Source of the DNA: Thunnus maccoyii | Lineage: Eukaryota; Chordata; Actinopteri; Scombriformes; Scombridae | Length of the DNA stretch: 64,000 bases | Assembly: GCF_910596095.1 (NCBI RefSeq) | Contig: NC_056539.1 | Coordinates: 5,264,001 to 5,328,000, forward strand | Direction of reading: 5' to 3' | Translations under genes and position numbers: made by a program | Notes under the pieces: generated by a model | What the model was told of the DNA's origin: nothing | Database searches by the model: none | Seen by the model: the letters and a program-made list of their open reading frames with translations, nothing else | Part shown: piece after piece, positions 42,791-54,677 of the stretch | How positions within the stretch are numbered: position 1 is the stretch's first letter | Layout of the letters: every line of letters begins with the position of its first letter

Positions 42791-43224
42791 GTTTTTACTC
42801 ACTATACCCAGACAAATTTTTCTGTATTGATTATACACATTTTCCAAGGTCTGTTTTTTTTAGTAAGTACGGGAATAAACAAAGCATTTAATAGTCAAAT
42901 TAAACATGGATGGATTAAAATGTGGCTGACGCTGTTAGGAATCGGTTGTGCTTTAATTCCCCGGAATATGTGAAGCAACAGCTATGATTTTTGGAGTGAA
43001 GTAACTGTAAACAGCAGTAAAACCTCTTTATCATGTGATACTGATGTTGTAAAATATATATACTGTATATATATAATGACTGCACCTCAAAAATCTTTGC
43101 TGTTGACAGTGTTGACTTCAATTGATGAGTGAGGTCTAATAAAGTGTCTAAAGTTATGAGAAAGCCAGATGACAATTTTTATTCAAAATTCTTGTCTTTA
43201 TTAGTATCAGATGATGCAGGTTGC

Positions 43225-43465
43225 ATTTCTCTTCATGTTAGATTTAGACAGGGAGGGATACTATTGGAATTCTTATTCATCTAATATGTGGATGAACTGA
43301 GTGGACTATTGAATGCTTGTAGTCTCACAATTGCCTAGAATCATATTTTGTATGCAGATAATTTGGTTATATTTTCTCTGCAAAGTGCTGGTCCTAAGCA
43401 CTTGTTAAGTACAATAAATATAACATTAAATAGAGTAAAGGAATGGTCATACATTGTAAAGAGGA
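43225..43465 (+). mobile_element. LINE reverse-transcriptase fragment
   Basis: Conceptual translation gives a short reverse-transcriptase stretch: a RQGG-like start, YVDELSGLLNA, then LYADNLVIFS. The last corresponds to the catalytic YADD box with the second Asp changed to Asn. At least two in-frame stops interrupt it, so it is an old dead LINE fragment. The clade is not clear from this length. Confidence 0.65.
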
Positions 43466-43884
43466 TACTTTTTTACATAATTCAACTCACTTGCAGAAGC
43501 TTTCAAAGTAAGCAGAGAGGTAAAATGTCTTCATCAAATGTTTATAGAAGATTTCATAGATTCTTGATTGATGTGGGAATACTGTTGCTCAGGGTAATGC
43601 ATTTCTGCAGAAATGTCAACTAATGTCAAGGTCTGCCTGTTCGGGGATTACTGTGTAACAGTTGGCCAGGTTCATGTTAAATTCTGATAAATGGGACTGG
43701 TACCATCTGCTGTCAAAACAATGTACCTGCAAGGGGTAGAAATGAATTAATGTTTTGGAATCCTCGGAGGAATGAAGGATCCCTGAGGTAATAACTCTGC
43801 TGTCCTGGCCTTCTGGCTGCAGATACATGGGTTTTATATAATAAAGGGCATTGCCCCACCCATTACTTCCTTCCAAAAATTATT

Positions 43885-44890
43885 CTTATTTTTTGTTTTT
43901 ATTTAACCTTTATTTAACCTGGAAAAAAAGTCTCATTGAGATTTTTTTCAAAATGTCCTGGCCAAGACAGGCAGCAGCACAATAAACAAGGTTGCAGACA
44001 TAAAACAAACATATAACAACTTAAAATAAAAACATAGAACAAATTACAGAATCATAAAATATCAGAAACATTAATCAACATTTGTCACAAGTCATTAACA
44101 CAAGGGATCAAACAGGGGCAATAAGAATCAATCAAAACATCTACAGCCAGATGTGCCTCTAAGTCATTTAGAATTACTTTAAATGCATCCAGTTCCCAAA
44201 GATTCAGGTAGTTTTGCAACTGATTCCAAGCAGAGGGAGCAGCATACTTAAACATCCTTTTTCCCAATTTAGTACAGACTTTAGGGACAGATAATAGGAA
44301 TAAGTCCTAGGAGTGAAGACTTTTTTAAAGGATTTTGATCCTTAGGTAAGATGGAAGCAGACCAAGAATAAATAAGAATACGCCAATGGTTAAGTTTACG
44401 GGTGGACAAGACAGACCATCCAACCCGAGCATATAAATAGCAATACTTTAAGATTTCTACTAAATCTCAGCGCTCCATGGTAGACAGTATTTAGTGTGTG
44501 TGGGCAATGTGAAGATGCATGCATGTAAATAACATCACCATAGTCCAGCACGGACATAAAGGTGGCAGCAACAAGTCTCCTTTTGGCCTTGAAGGAAAAG
44601 ACTTGTTTCTAAAATAAAAACCCAATTTCAACTTCAATTTTTTCACCAGTTGCTGAATCTGAGGCTTGAATGAAGGTGGAATCATCAATTGCAAATTCCT
44701 AGGTACTTGGACTGAGATAAAGACTCAGTGTCAGAGCCCTGAGAAGTGGTGTTAGATGGAAGGTTAAGTGGCTTTGATTTTGCATATAAAAACATCATGA
44801 GTTTTGTTTTGTCCGCATTCAAAACAAGTTTTAAATCACTCAGGTAGGTTGTACAGTGTTAAAGGCAAGTTGTAGCTCACAAAGAGCCTA
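43885..44890 (-). mobile_element. LINE ORF2 C-terminal part and 3' tail (L2-like)
   Basis: The minus-strand translation shows LVLNADKTKLMMF (about 44850-44800), then SVLDYGDVIYMHASSHCPHT (about 44560-44500), then GKRMFKYAAPSAWNQLQNYL at 44267-44200. This is the order of the C-terminal part of a fish L2-like LINE ORF2. It ends in a tail of repeated aggttaaataa units near 43910-43890. Frame changes between the pieces show it is inactive. It abuts the oppositely oriented LINE fragment at 43225-43465. Confidence 0.7.
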
Positions 44891-45204
44891 GTTTGATTTC
44901 CTGCGCTTATACATCTCATGCACTGCTTTGTGTGTAAAGCATCTTTTGAGCCTGCCAGAGAATATGATTCTTTGTCTCAGTCCCTAATTGGGGTTTTTTA
45001 GGGAAAAATATTCTTAACTTGGAGCTGGGCCAAAAAAGAAAAAATCCTATTTATCCAAAATAATAATCCAAATCATATCTTTTTCAAAACATACTCTGAG
45101 AGTATATTTTAAGAATCCACTGGCATGACAATAAAATCTTAAAAATGCTAAAAATAGGCAAATCTCTTGCAATACTGGCTTTTTTACAAGGGCGACAGAG
45201 TCTG

Positions 45205-45435
45205 AAATCAAATTTTTGGAAGCAAAATATCTCCAATTTGGAAGTCACTTGATCTATCTGTCAGCCAATCAGAAGTCAGATGAAAACAGCATACTAAATT
45301 TGGAATTATATCTTAAATTTGGAATGTCACGTGATCAATTCATAAATCTCAATTTTGGAAATCACGAATCAAATTCTTGGAAGAATCACATTACTTAATT
45401 TGGAAACCTAATATCTCAGTTTTGGAAATACCTTG
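45205..45435. repeat. degenerate periodic AATTTTGGAA tract
   Basis: The core (a)atttTGGAA(a) recurs about eight times at intervals of roughly 20-45 bp, often followed by atcac or atctc. It looks like a decayed tandem array. No coding signal is convincing here. Confidence 0.5.
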
Positions 45436-45999
45436 GTGGGGGGTTCCAAGAATGTGATCTCAGGGATTTCAAAAAATATATATGATCCTTAAATGCATTC
45501 TGATCAGTCGATTGACCGGTCAAGTGACATTCTAAAAACTGAATCTGAAGGTTTCAGAAATAAAATATTATTCTCTAACCCTGTTTACTGGCTTGAAGTT
45601 TTTAAGGGAAATGTGAAGTGCTATAATACCGGTGCAGAGGAGTAAGGGATGGAGAATATCAGAACTGTAGAATTTTTGGGGAAGAAATACTAACCCAGTA
45701 TATGATTTTAATTTGGGTTAATCATGCTCACTAACCAGCCTCATATATCACTCAAGAGCCAGACAAAACATGCACATAGTAGCCGCAAAATCAAATGAAC
45801 GTCTCAGTGCACACAGGTTGGTCACCTTTGGACAAAAGACAGCAAAATACTCCTAAGGTGGTGGTACTGGGGGAGTAGTACAAGACAGGGAACATTCATC
45901 CACTTCAGTGCACACTGTTGGCATCAATTATCTGGAGAACAGCATCATCATGTGGCCTTTTGGTGTTAGTAAAACCACTACTGGAAACTCTTCCCCCTC

Positions 46000-46440
46000 C
46001 CTTGTTATGAATTAAACCTACTCATGTTATGGATATTCCATAACTGACCAGGACAACAGAATGTCAAGCTGTACTCCTCTGTTCTCTCAAACAGAAGATA
46101 ACACATGTTGTTTAATAAACCAGGAGCCTCACAGGCGAACCAAGGCCAGAATGCAGGTCATCATCAGACGCAACAAGACAAACCAAAGATACAGATTTAG
46201 GTCATAGGTTTATGATTCGGAACTGACGAACTAGTTTCTATGATTGGCTTAAAGGCTGGTTTTGGACTGTGTGGGTCAGACGAGTTTGGGGACACCGTAC
46301 GAACAGGAGGTGTCCCTTGAGTCGCTCTCCCTTGCAAGGTTCTTCATTAAAGTTTTCCCAGAATCATCATACGAAGTTTGGTTTGGTCTTCTCTTCTTCA
46401 AACTGACAACTGCCAGTGCATCAGCTCCGAAAATCCACAA
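46000..46440 (+). mobile_element. possible solo LTR-like fossil
   Basis: The stretch has a composition and layout reminiscent of a retroviral-type LTR: a non-coding upstream part, an ATTAAA polyadenylation signal near 46345 and a short downstream part. No coding parts of such an element are seen nearby and no second LTR was found, so at most this would be a solo LTR. The assignment is weak. Confidence 0.25.
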
Positions 46441-48724
46441 CAACTCAGAATATCTCAAACTAATTGGTAATATGCTAATTGTCATATCCGTATCAGCAGC
46501 CCTGTTTAGTTTTCTGTTTTATTCAAATATATCAGCAGGAAGAAATGAGTGTTTACCATTGATAAGAGAAATGATGGAAGCAAGTGAAAGCAGGAATCAG
46601 GTAGCAAAGGAGAGACCAAATACTGAAAGTGGAGAGACAAGACAACATAGCCACTTTTGTTCAAATGTGCTTTATTTTCTTGTTGTTTGGGGTCCATGTA
46701 TGTGTAAAAGGTGAGCGCGGTATGTGATGTAATAATAAGAATAATTAAAAAATCAAGCATTGTTTTTTCATAAAACTATACAACAGATTATATTATTGTA
46801 TATTTGTTACCTGTGCCTACAGTCTGATTTCCCTGTAAAAATAAATTACTTAATGAACTCCTTCAGAGTAAGGGAAATCCTTCTCAAAATCACAAGAACC
46901 TAATATGTTTCAACAGCCAGCCAAGTTGATGACAGAGCTGATCTACCCTCAGTTGAACCCAACTCTATGAATAAGTAAGGATTCTAAACTGAAGGATTTA
47001 ACAGATTATTTTGTGAAATGCAAACATAACTGATATTTCCAGACCACTGGAGCTGAGAATGGGAATCAGTCCCTCTGATAATTGCTTTGCATTTTGAGAT
47101 TCATGCCTAGGTAGCTGCCTTCATATTAGTACATAGACATTTATTTCTCACATTTTACAGTTGACAAATTGATGTTTTTGCTCTGTTGCTACTTTATTCA
47201 AGTCTTAATGTAGTTTAATTTTGCTGATCCGAACCAAGCAGCAAAGTATAGCTGTCAGGCAAGCAACAGATAAATAAATAGTAACAGATGTCAGTTTGTC
47301 AGTGTTTGTGTACGTGTCACTGAGAAGGAAGCCTCTGAACCATGAACCTGTGTAATGGAGCTAAATGGCTAGGTTGGCTGCACAGCTTCTGTAACCTTCC
47401 CCTGTGACAATTGCAATTGTAACCCAGGAATGAATTCAATTTACAAAGCATGACAGTCAGGCCAAGCAGCATATACCAAGACTTTAAATATGGCAGTTGT
47501 TAATTATTGTAAATTCTAACTTGTAATAATTTAAGCATCATCCCTAAGTGTGTTAATTGAATAAATCGGCGATAAATGAAATATACTAGCCTCAAGAATC
47601 CATTTTAATTAAACATACTGCAGTTTTTGAATCCCCTGGACATCGCCTCCGTCTTTCAGCAGAGATGGTGCCCTCAATCATAATCCCCAATGTAATCATC
47701 AAGTCCCCCAAATTTACTATTCAGCTCACAGGAAGTGGAACAAAAGGCACATTTCAATGATCCAGCTAAAGACTGTTAACTACTTGTCTCTGCAAGATGA
47801 CTATGGGGAATAGAAAAAATGATGTGCATACAAAACTCAATCGTTCTGGTCTAGTTTTAGATTCAGAACACCACTGGGAACTGTGCTGAGTCCATCCACT
47901 GTGCCGCGTCCACCATTGTCTCAAAAGCAGCATGGTCTTCAACAGTACATGGAATTTGCCCTGTTGTCATGGAATTGTAGCCAACATTGATGAGATTAAC
48001 CCATGTCCAATTAAATCTGCATTAGCATATTTTTGGCCACTCAGGGGCAGCAGAAACAAGCTGTGAACACAACACTGACATACTGTATATGGAAATTATT
48101 GCCAGTTGCTTGTTTACAGATACAGAGGATAATTAGCATTTATTTGAAGTCAGTTTACGGCTATCCTTATGTATGAAAGTCCAAGTCTTCATTTTAGCTC
48201 TGCTAAATGCTCCACTATGTTCACCAGCTAGACGCCAACTGTCTGTTTGGAGCTGGGCAGGAAGTGTATGGTGGGTTTTTAGAGCTTTTTCCCTGAAAAC
48301 AGTTGCTTTGTGTGTCTGGAAACAATGCTATGAGAGCGGTGGGATTTAAAGCATAGCACTGCAGAGTCAGGTGTGGGCAAATCTGCTGAGGAAGATCAAT
48401 GTATATTGATAAAACCTATCATACCCATCACTATGTACTAACCTATACAATACAACCAGTACAACTTGCTTTCATCTACAGACACTGAAGTTTAGCGACA
48501 AATTTTACAACTGCATTTTAATTTTTGTTTTTTATAGTCACTACAAAAAAGGATAATTATGATCATCTCCATTTAATATCAATTTAATAATAACAATAGC
48601 AACATTGTAATGGTAGAAACTGTCCCTCATTCCTGTTTAGGTGATTAGTCAATCAGTGGTTGAGGCCAACACTGGCAGATGGAGCAAGATGGAGGCAGGA
48701 TTGAGTAAGAGTGCCAAACATCCA

Positions 48725-48736
<12 letters not shown>

Positions 48737-48766
<30 letters not shown>

Positions 48767-48770
48767 ACAT
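48737..48770. repeat. (CA)n microsatellite
   Basis: About 13 CA units followed by an interrupted continuation. The frames on both strands here are repeat artefacts. Confidence 0.9.
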
Positions 48771-50068
48771 ACCAGAGTTCTTCTCTCTCATACAAGAAAA
48801 AAAGATCAACTATCAATGAACTATCAATGACAGTCAACCATTTAAAGAACGTCCGACGCACAATCTTTAGCCTTGGGTGGATGATGAAATGAAATGAACA
48901 CCCATGGCATAATTGTGTTAGTGTTTGTAACAATGTACAAAATAATGAATGACATACTGTATTTAAAAGATATTTAAAAACTTGAATAACTTTTGTCCGG
49001 ACTTTTGCACTTTATCAATGTCATTCAGTATAACAAAGGTTTTTAAAAAAAAGCCATTTTAATGCATATCACACCATGGTAATCATGTGACAGTGTGTGA
49101 CATTACAAAGAAGACCCATTGAACACCCTCTATCAATGTGATGAGGTGAGTAAATCTCTGAAATATTTAATGATTTCACCTTTTCACATTCTAGTAACCT
49201 TTGCAACAAAGACATGTCCTTCAACACAGAAAGCATACTTTTAATGTTATTATTCTATAAAAAGCTATATTAAATATGAAGAGTAAGGATAATGTTTATA
49301 GGTCAAGGTCATTACTTTATATAGGTGTCCAAGGAAATGGCTGTTAAATATAATATAATTTATGTATGAATTCCGTCCTTCAGTATCATGCTTTTGTCCT
49401 TTAGCACAACAAAAGTTTCATTTTATACCACAATGTCACCTGTTATGCTGACTGACTGTAGCTTTGTTTTCCCATGTTTTCACTAGTTTACAACATTTAA
49501 TCATGCAATTCATATGTACTTGTTGTATGAATACTGAATATTATCATTTTAAACTATTGTATGGCATTTTAAGGTATTTCAAGGCACATTAACTTCATAA
49601 TGTAGATGTTATTGTCTAATAAGGAGAGAACTGCACAGCATAGACAAAAGAGTAATGCAGATCCATGTCATTCAGGGTAACAAAATATTGTCATACAGCA
49701 GAACAGTATTTTATATTAGAATACAATAACTTTGTTTTGTTGACTCAGAGAGACAAAAACAACATCTCAAAGGATGAAGTGAAAGATATTTTCATAGATT
49801 TTTGCACTTTTTTCAGTGTAAGGCAGTAAGTTTTTGTAAAAAATCTTCAACAAATTTTGAGTTGTACCCATGACACATAAAATATGTGGTATTCAAAATA
49901 AAATAATGTCATTTTTTCTGAGTATTTATATTTCTGCCAGTCTGAGTATGGATATATAACCTTGTGATTATGAAAAATGGGCATAAAATGTAATTTTTTT
50001 TAAAAAACACTTCACACATACATTCATATGTACATTCATAAGAATCATAATAAAAATGAATTATTGGC

Positions 50069-50074
50069 TTTATT
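50069..50074 (-). terminator. candidate polyadenylation signal of the SIAH-like gene
   Basis: AATAAA on the minus strand lies about 90 bp after the stop codon. Confidence 0.45.
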
Positions 50075-50161
50075 CTTGAATATAACTAATATAAGGGTGT
50101 AGGTGACAAACCAGTAAATATAAAAAAAGCCTTCTAGGGAATTGTAATTGTTGTTTTATAT

Positions 50162-52497
50162 TTATGATACGCCTTTGAATATGGTTAGGTTCATGTCCAG
50201 GTTGTTGTTCTCAGTGAAAAGTTGTGCGACAGATGTGTCAAACACTAGGCAGTCACTGTTCATGATGTCTGTGGTGATGTCCTCGTCCATAGAGCACGGC
50301 CTGGCCTCCCAGGTCAGGCGGTGCTTGTGCCCGTTCAGCTCCAGCCGGTAAACAAAGTTCTCGGCTTGCTTGCGAGTCCCAATGAGCTGCACAATGGCAA
50401 AGAACTGGTAGTGGCCATTGTACCTTTCTCGCTTCTCCAGGACCATCATGAAGTCGAAGCCGAAGCACGATTGCATCATTAGCCAGTTGAACTGACCTGG
50501 CCGGTTGATATATGTGGCCTTGAAGGGGATGTCCTCCCCCTGGAGAAAGACAGACAGACTGAACAGCTTTAGTCATAATTTCTTGAAGCTTCAATATAAT
50601 AGGAAGTGTTTTAGAACCGTTTCCTACACTGCCTTGCCTAGAGCATGCATGGCATTTCCAAAAACCTAACACTGCTTACTTGTATACTTTTAGAGAATAA
50701 CTCATTTTAATCTAGTTGTTTTTACCCTATATCAACAGTTTGTAAATATGGTGATGTTGATGAGTGTGCATGAGACTGATGGAAAATACCAACTGTTGTG
50801 ATGTATGCAGGGTCACATAATATTTAGGATGGTGAGAATGCAGGAGGCAACAGTTGCCTTGTATAAACAGAATATCATGTACAGGAGTGGGATTGTTGGT
50901 AGATGTAGTGTGGTGGTGGATATAATTTAGTGAAGAATTATGATCACGCTGATGTTTCCTCATTCTTGTCATGTAGTGATAAATTAAAATGAAGCACAGA
51001 GTAATTTCTGCAGACTAAGATGCTGTTATTGAACTTTGGAAATGGCAAATGATAGCAGAAGTATTTTTAAGTTTTTGGGTGTTGACATCCTGAAAAGGCA
51101 AATTAAGATGGGACAAAAAACAGAACCCTAAAGCTGGAGCAAACAGTAGATTGTGCTCATGACAATTCATATCCAAGTCAGAGTAAAATGACTAAAACAT
51201 ACATAATGTAATCTGTAATATAACATCATGCATTTATAAAAGAAACGTAATCAGTCTGTGGAACTATCAGAGTATCCGAACTATGAGCAGAAATCATGTC
51301 TCATTATGGCAGGGTAGATGACAACATATGCAGTATCTAAATAGAGTTGACATTTCTGTTTTTGGAATTATTCAAAATGTAACATCATTTATAGGTTTAG
51401 TGGAGTCAGAGGCATGGTTGTGTGAAGTCTGTCTTGTTTCTGACCCTGCCCAGGGGACAGGACATTAAGTAAGACTTTACCCTGAAGGATTATTTATCAC
51501 CCAAAACACAAAACACCCTTTTACAAAATAAGCAGTAGGGCAACTCATTTCTGGTACGTGGAGAGATGGGGAAGGGGCCACAGTGGCAGCCTGACCTGTG
51601 TCATGATGATGGACTTATGCTGATCCATCAGGTGAGGCAAGACAGTGTCCAGAGAGCCCTGCCAACTGCAGAAGGCTCTGGGGCAGGGGCAGGGGTACTG
51701 CCGGAAATCACACAGCTCTTCGTGCTCCGTCTTGTCAGTGTGAGGCAGGGTGACTTCACAGCCTGATGAGGTGTTCTTGCAGGGGAGGAGGACAGAGTTT
51801 GCCACCTTCTCTGCACCCTTCTGCCAAAGAGAACAGGTCAGTTGACCTTTTTACATAATCTTGAATGAAAATGGGAATATCCCAGAGAGCTTCACCAAAC
51901 TCTGGGGAATCCCCCTTTTTCATCAGAGAACATTTTAACATAATATTAAGAGGTCTTCAACGAAAGCAGAAAGTTTTTTCACTCTGTCCAGTGTTTCACA
52001 TTGTGTTTTGTATTGTATTTAATGAGATGAGTTTCCATATTAACTATTCTTTTGCACTTGCATACTTGTAAAAAAAACGGTCAGAAATAGATTTTCTGCT
52101 GTGTGGGAATTTTACATAGAAAAAAGTGTCATAAGTTCTGTAACTTTCTGCACTTTATTTTGTTTTAATTTGGAGAAATTGTTTAATCTGTTTGGTGTTG
52201 TATATGCAAACCATTATGTTGTTTATTAAAGAAGATGTACATTTTTTAAATTAATTAATTAATTTTTTATTTTTTTTTGTAGGCTGTTAATTATATCAAA
52301 CTAAAAAAAAAATCAACCAAGAAAAATGCAATCAGTGCATCCCTACACATTTTTCCTGGCAACTAATTTACACATTACCACCTAAGAAACTTTCTAACTC
52401 TACATGTAGCGGCTTTAAAGTAACAATCACCTACCTCTGTCGATGAACTCATTTTGCTGATGCTGTTACTCTTTTCTTCTACCTGATATTCCTCCAT
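50162..52497 (-). CDS. SIAH-family protein lacking the RING finger
   Basis: SIAH proteins are RING E3 ubiquitin ligases with two zinc fingers and a substrate-binding TRAF-like domain. Three coding exons join in phase: 52497-52435, 51820-51596 and 50539-50162, giving 221 residues against about 282 in SIAH1. The first 21 residues (MEEYQVEEKSNSISKMSSST...) resemble no RING. The second exon starts KGAEKVANSVLLPCK, aligning just after the RING of SIAH1, and keeps all Cys/His ligands of both zinc fingers (CKNTSSGCEVTLPHT, HEELC, CPCPRAFC, HLMDQHKS). The third holds the substrate-binding domain (MMQSCFGFDFMMVLEK, FFAIVQLIGTRKQAENF, MNSDCLVFDTSVAQLF). No RING exon was found between 51.8 and 53.5 kb. 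It differs from SIAH3, whose N-terminus is unlike this. A further 5' exon at 53425-53473 is likely. It may bind SIAH substrates or partners without ligating ubiquitin (inference). Confidence 0.82.
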
Positions 52498-52555
52498 CCG
52501 TGAATCAACTCTGACATTGTAAAATAAAGACAGTAGGTCAAATAAAGACAATAAC

Positions 52556-52945
52556 ATTGTGTCCGAAATCGCATACTATGCACTACATACCCAATATGTG
52601 TACTATCATTAAACATACTTTTATGTGAACAAACAGTAGTATGTATCTTTCCAGATGCACTGAGCCATAATTATCACATCACTTCATAACCATGGTAGCC
52701 AACCATAAAGTCTGAACTAAATTAAAAAATATATTACACCTAGCAAAGCATTATTGACGTTATGCCAGAGCTGTCTTAGTTGCTTTCCGCCATTGTCTGT
52801 TATGTTGTTGTCATTGTCACTACTGTATTGCATATTTATGCCGGCATAGTGTCTAGTGCTTGCACACTGTAATATTTCCCTGGAAATAGTATGCATTTTA
52901 TGTACTATTGCTTTGATACTAAGGTTTCAGACATACTAAAAATCT
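52556..52945. mobile_element. short inverted-repeat element upstream of the SIAH-like coding exon
   Basis: The left end tgtgtccgaaatcgcatact is imperfectly mirrored by atactaaggtttcagacata on the right. Internal text (cactacatacccaatatgtg, agtagtatgtatctttccag) matches a common fish MITE by memory. It is non-coding and sits in the intron of the SIAH-like gene. Confidence 0.55.
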
Positions 52946-53424
52946 TACACAGGGCACAAAATTAGCATCAGTCACCAGCCAAATGCTGGTAATCTAACTT
53001 ATTGAGTGGCTAGTAAAATTTTAACATTCCCTAAGCATTTGGCCAATGGACAAAAAAGTAAATTTTTTGACTAGACTACCTTGAGCCTGAGGCAGTTATA
53101 TAAGATGAAATGCCCACATGAATAAATAAATGTATATTTTTGTTTTGAGTGTGACTGTTCATTTTTCACTGTGAAAACATTAGATTGACAAAAAAAAATC
53201 TTGACATCCACAGCAGTTTTTCAAATCAGTTGATCTCACTAAATACCAAATAAGTTTTACAGTGTAACTCTGATAACCAAACTCCTAGTAAACTAACAGT
53301 GGTTGCCAGTCAAGCTCTAGCGATCACACAAAGTTTGTTTGTCTTGATTTAAGTTTTCTTGATTGTTTTCTTAGACCATCAACTACAAGTGACAAACAGC
53401 TAAATGAAGTTTGTTTTTTCCTAC

Positions 53425-53473
53425 CGTTTATGTGAATGAAGTTTCTTTAACCGCTGCTTCACGTAGGTCTGAG
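53425..53473 (-). other. probable 5' exon of the SIAH-like gene
   Basis: A pyrimidine-rich acceptor (acctctctaactcag) and a donor (ACG, then GTAGGA) bracket 49 nt. Spliced to the acceptor at 52510, the frame is open and continuous with MEEYQV, reading TYVKQRLKKLHSHKRVDSR before that Met. There is no in-frame ATG in this exon. It is either 5' UTR, open by chance, or a coding exon with the real start further upstream. Confidence 0.35.
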
Positions 53474-54129
53474 TTAGAGAGGTTTGATAGATGCACAGGT
53501 GGTTTCCATGGTAACAAAGGGTGAATCCAATTCAAAAAGCAGTCTAAAAATAAACATGCCAATATCATGAAGTATTCCATGCACTAAAACTGCACACTGA
53601 GCAAAACTTTGAGCTGTTGTGATTAACTAATTTGAAATAATGGAAAAAGAACAGGTGATTAGTGGATTACAAACAAGATTGTTATAGGAATTTATTTGAT
53701 AATGTTGAAGGATTCTACAACAATGTGCTGCCATGCTAGCAAAATGTTCAGACCTACAGAATGCAGTGTGTTAAAAATCAAGAGGCAACCAGTTGGCCAA
53801 TGAGAGCTTTTTCACTCTTCTGTGGTGTGAGAACCTAATAGAACTTCACCTCATCATATCTAATGAAGCTGAATCTGCTGCATGTTGTTGTGGTTCAATT
53901 CCACCGCATCAAAGGTCCAATAAGGGTGCATTACATGATGATATTTCACCATGTAATAATGTCTTTAAACTTGAGCATAAAAGGTACAATAGCCAGGTGT
54001 AGACACTGGTGTAAGTGTTCATTAATGAGTTCTTCAGTGCAATCATTGTTGAAATTGTTTGATTTTATAATTGTTCTGTCGGAGACTTGATATCATGACT
54101 ACAACTGATTCAGTTTTGTGGTTCTTACC

Positions 54130-54352
54130 TCAGTGTTTTTGGGATAGGTTTGTTTAAAACAGGCATGTTTGATGTCATAGTGGCATTTTGCATTCCCGCT
54201 CTTCATTATGGCCACTGTTTCATTGCAAATCAAGCACAATGGTCTCCAACTTCCCCTCGGGCAAAATTAACACATATTCCTTCGTCCAGTCATCCTTAAA
54301 TGCACATTTTTCACTGTTGAACAAGCCATTTTCAATTGTCAAGTGTAGCTCC
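54130..54352 (-). pseudogene. hAT-derived zinc-finger (GTF2IRD2/ZBED-like) fragment
   Basis: Between an acceptor (tgaatgtag) and a donor (ACTGAG, then GTAAGA) the minus strand encodes DDWTKEYVLILPEGKLETI and, after a one-base frame change, CLICNETVAIMKSGNAKCHY followed by DIKHACFKQTYPKNTE. The W-T-x-x-Y, CLIC and HY-x-x-x-H spacing matches the N-terminal zinc finger of hAT transposase-derived GTF2IRD2-like or ZBED-like proteins. No dimerisation or catalytic part follows, so this is a broken relic of a domesticated gene or DNA transposon. Confidence 0.5.
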
Positions 54353-54677
54353 TACATTCAACAACACCCTTACTAACTGTGGCAGGTAGTGGGCACCTGA
54401 ATGATGACAGCTGAGGTGACGTGATAGTGATGTGTCACTCAAAAGTCCGCATTAAATTGTTATTCGGTCCAGATCCAGACCTGTGTTGTCAGGGCCATTC
54501 ATGACAGTCTGTTTATTGTTGGTTTTATCTATGAACTGCTGCACTGATGCAACTGGATTCCTAAAACAGCAATTGTGAAGAAACAAAGAAACAGCTTTGG
54601 GTTTTTGTGAAAACACAGAAACTAAATTTAACTGCTGTTTCTAAGTAGCTGAACTGAATGGGTGTAGATTCTTTGTA

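Larger units (their letters stand above)
37300..50050. other. intergenic stretch without recognised genes
   Basis: No host exon could be recognised in this interval. It contains repeat copies at 37565-37905, 38010-38326, 40009-40405, 41072-41450 and 42525-42790; LINE pieces between 43.2 and 44.9 kb; a periodic AATTTGGAA tract near 45.2-45.4 kb; an LTR-like stretch near 46.0-46.4 kb; a CA microsatellite at 48.74 kb; and an imperfectly repetitive segment at 49.0-49.9 kb. The 150-codon frame at 46262-46714 overlaps the LTR-like part and has no known family. Confidence 0.55.

Noticed and set aside
46262-46714. 150-codon plus-strand open frame
   Set aside because: It overlaps the LTR-like stretch, resembles no family I know, and has no splice or promoter context; most likely a chance frame.
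49000-49900. CRISPR-like array
   Set aside because: The repeated phrases are imperfect and irregularly spaced in a vertebrate genome; not a CRISPR array.
51822-52434. Hidden RING exon of the SIAH-like gene
   Set aside because: I searched the minus strand for Cys-Pro-x-Cys type codon patterns and found none; the intron is AT-rich.
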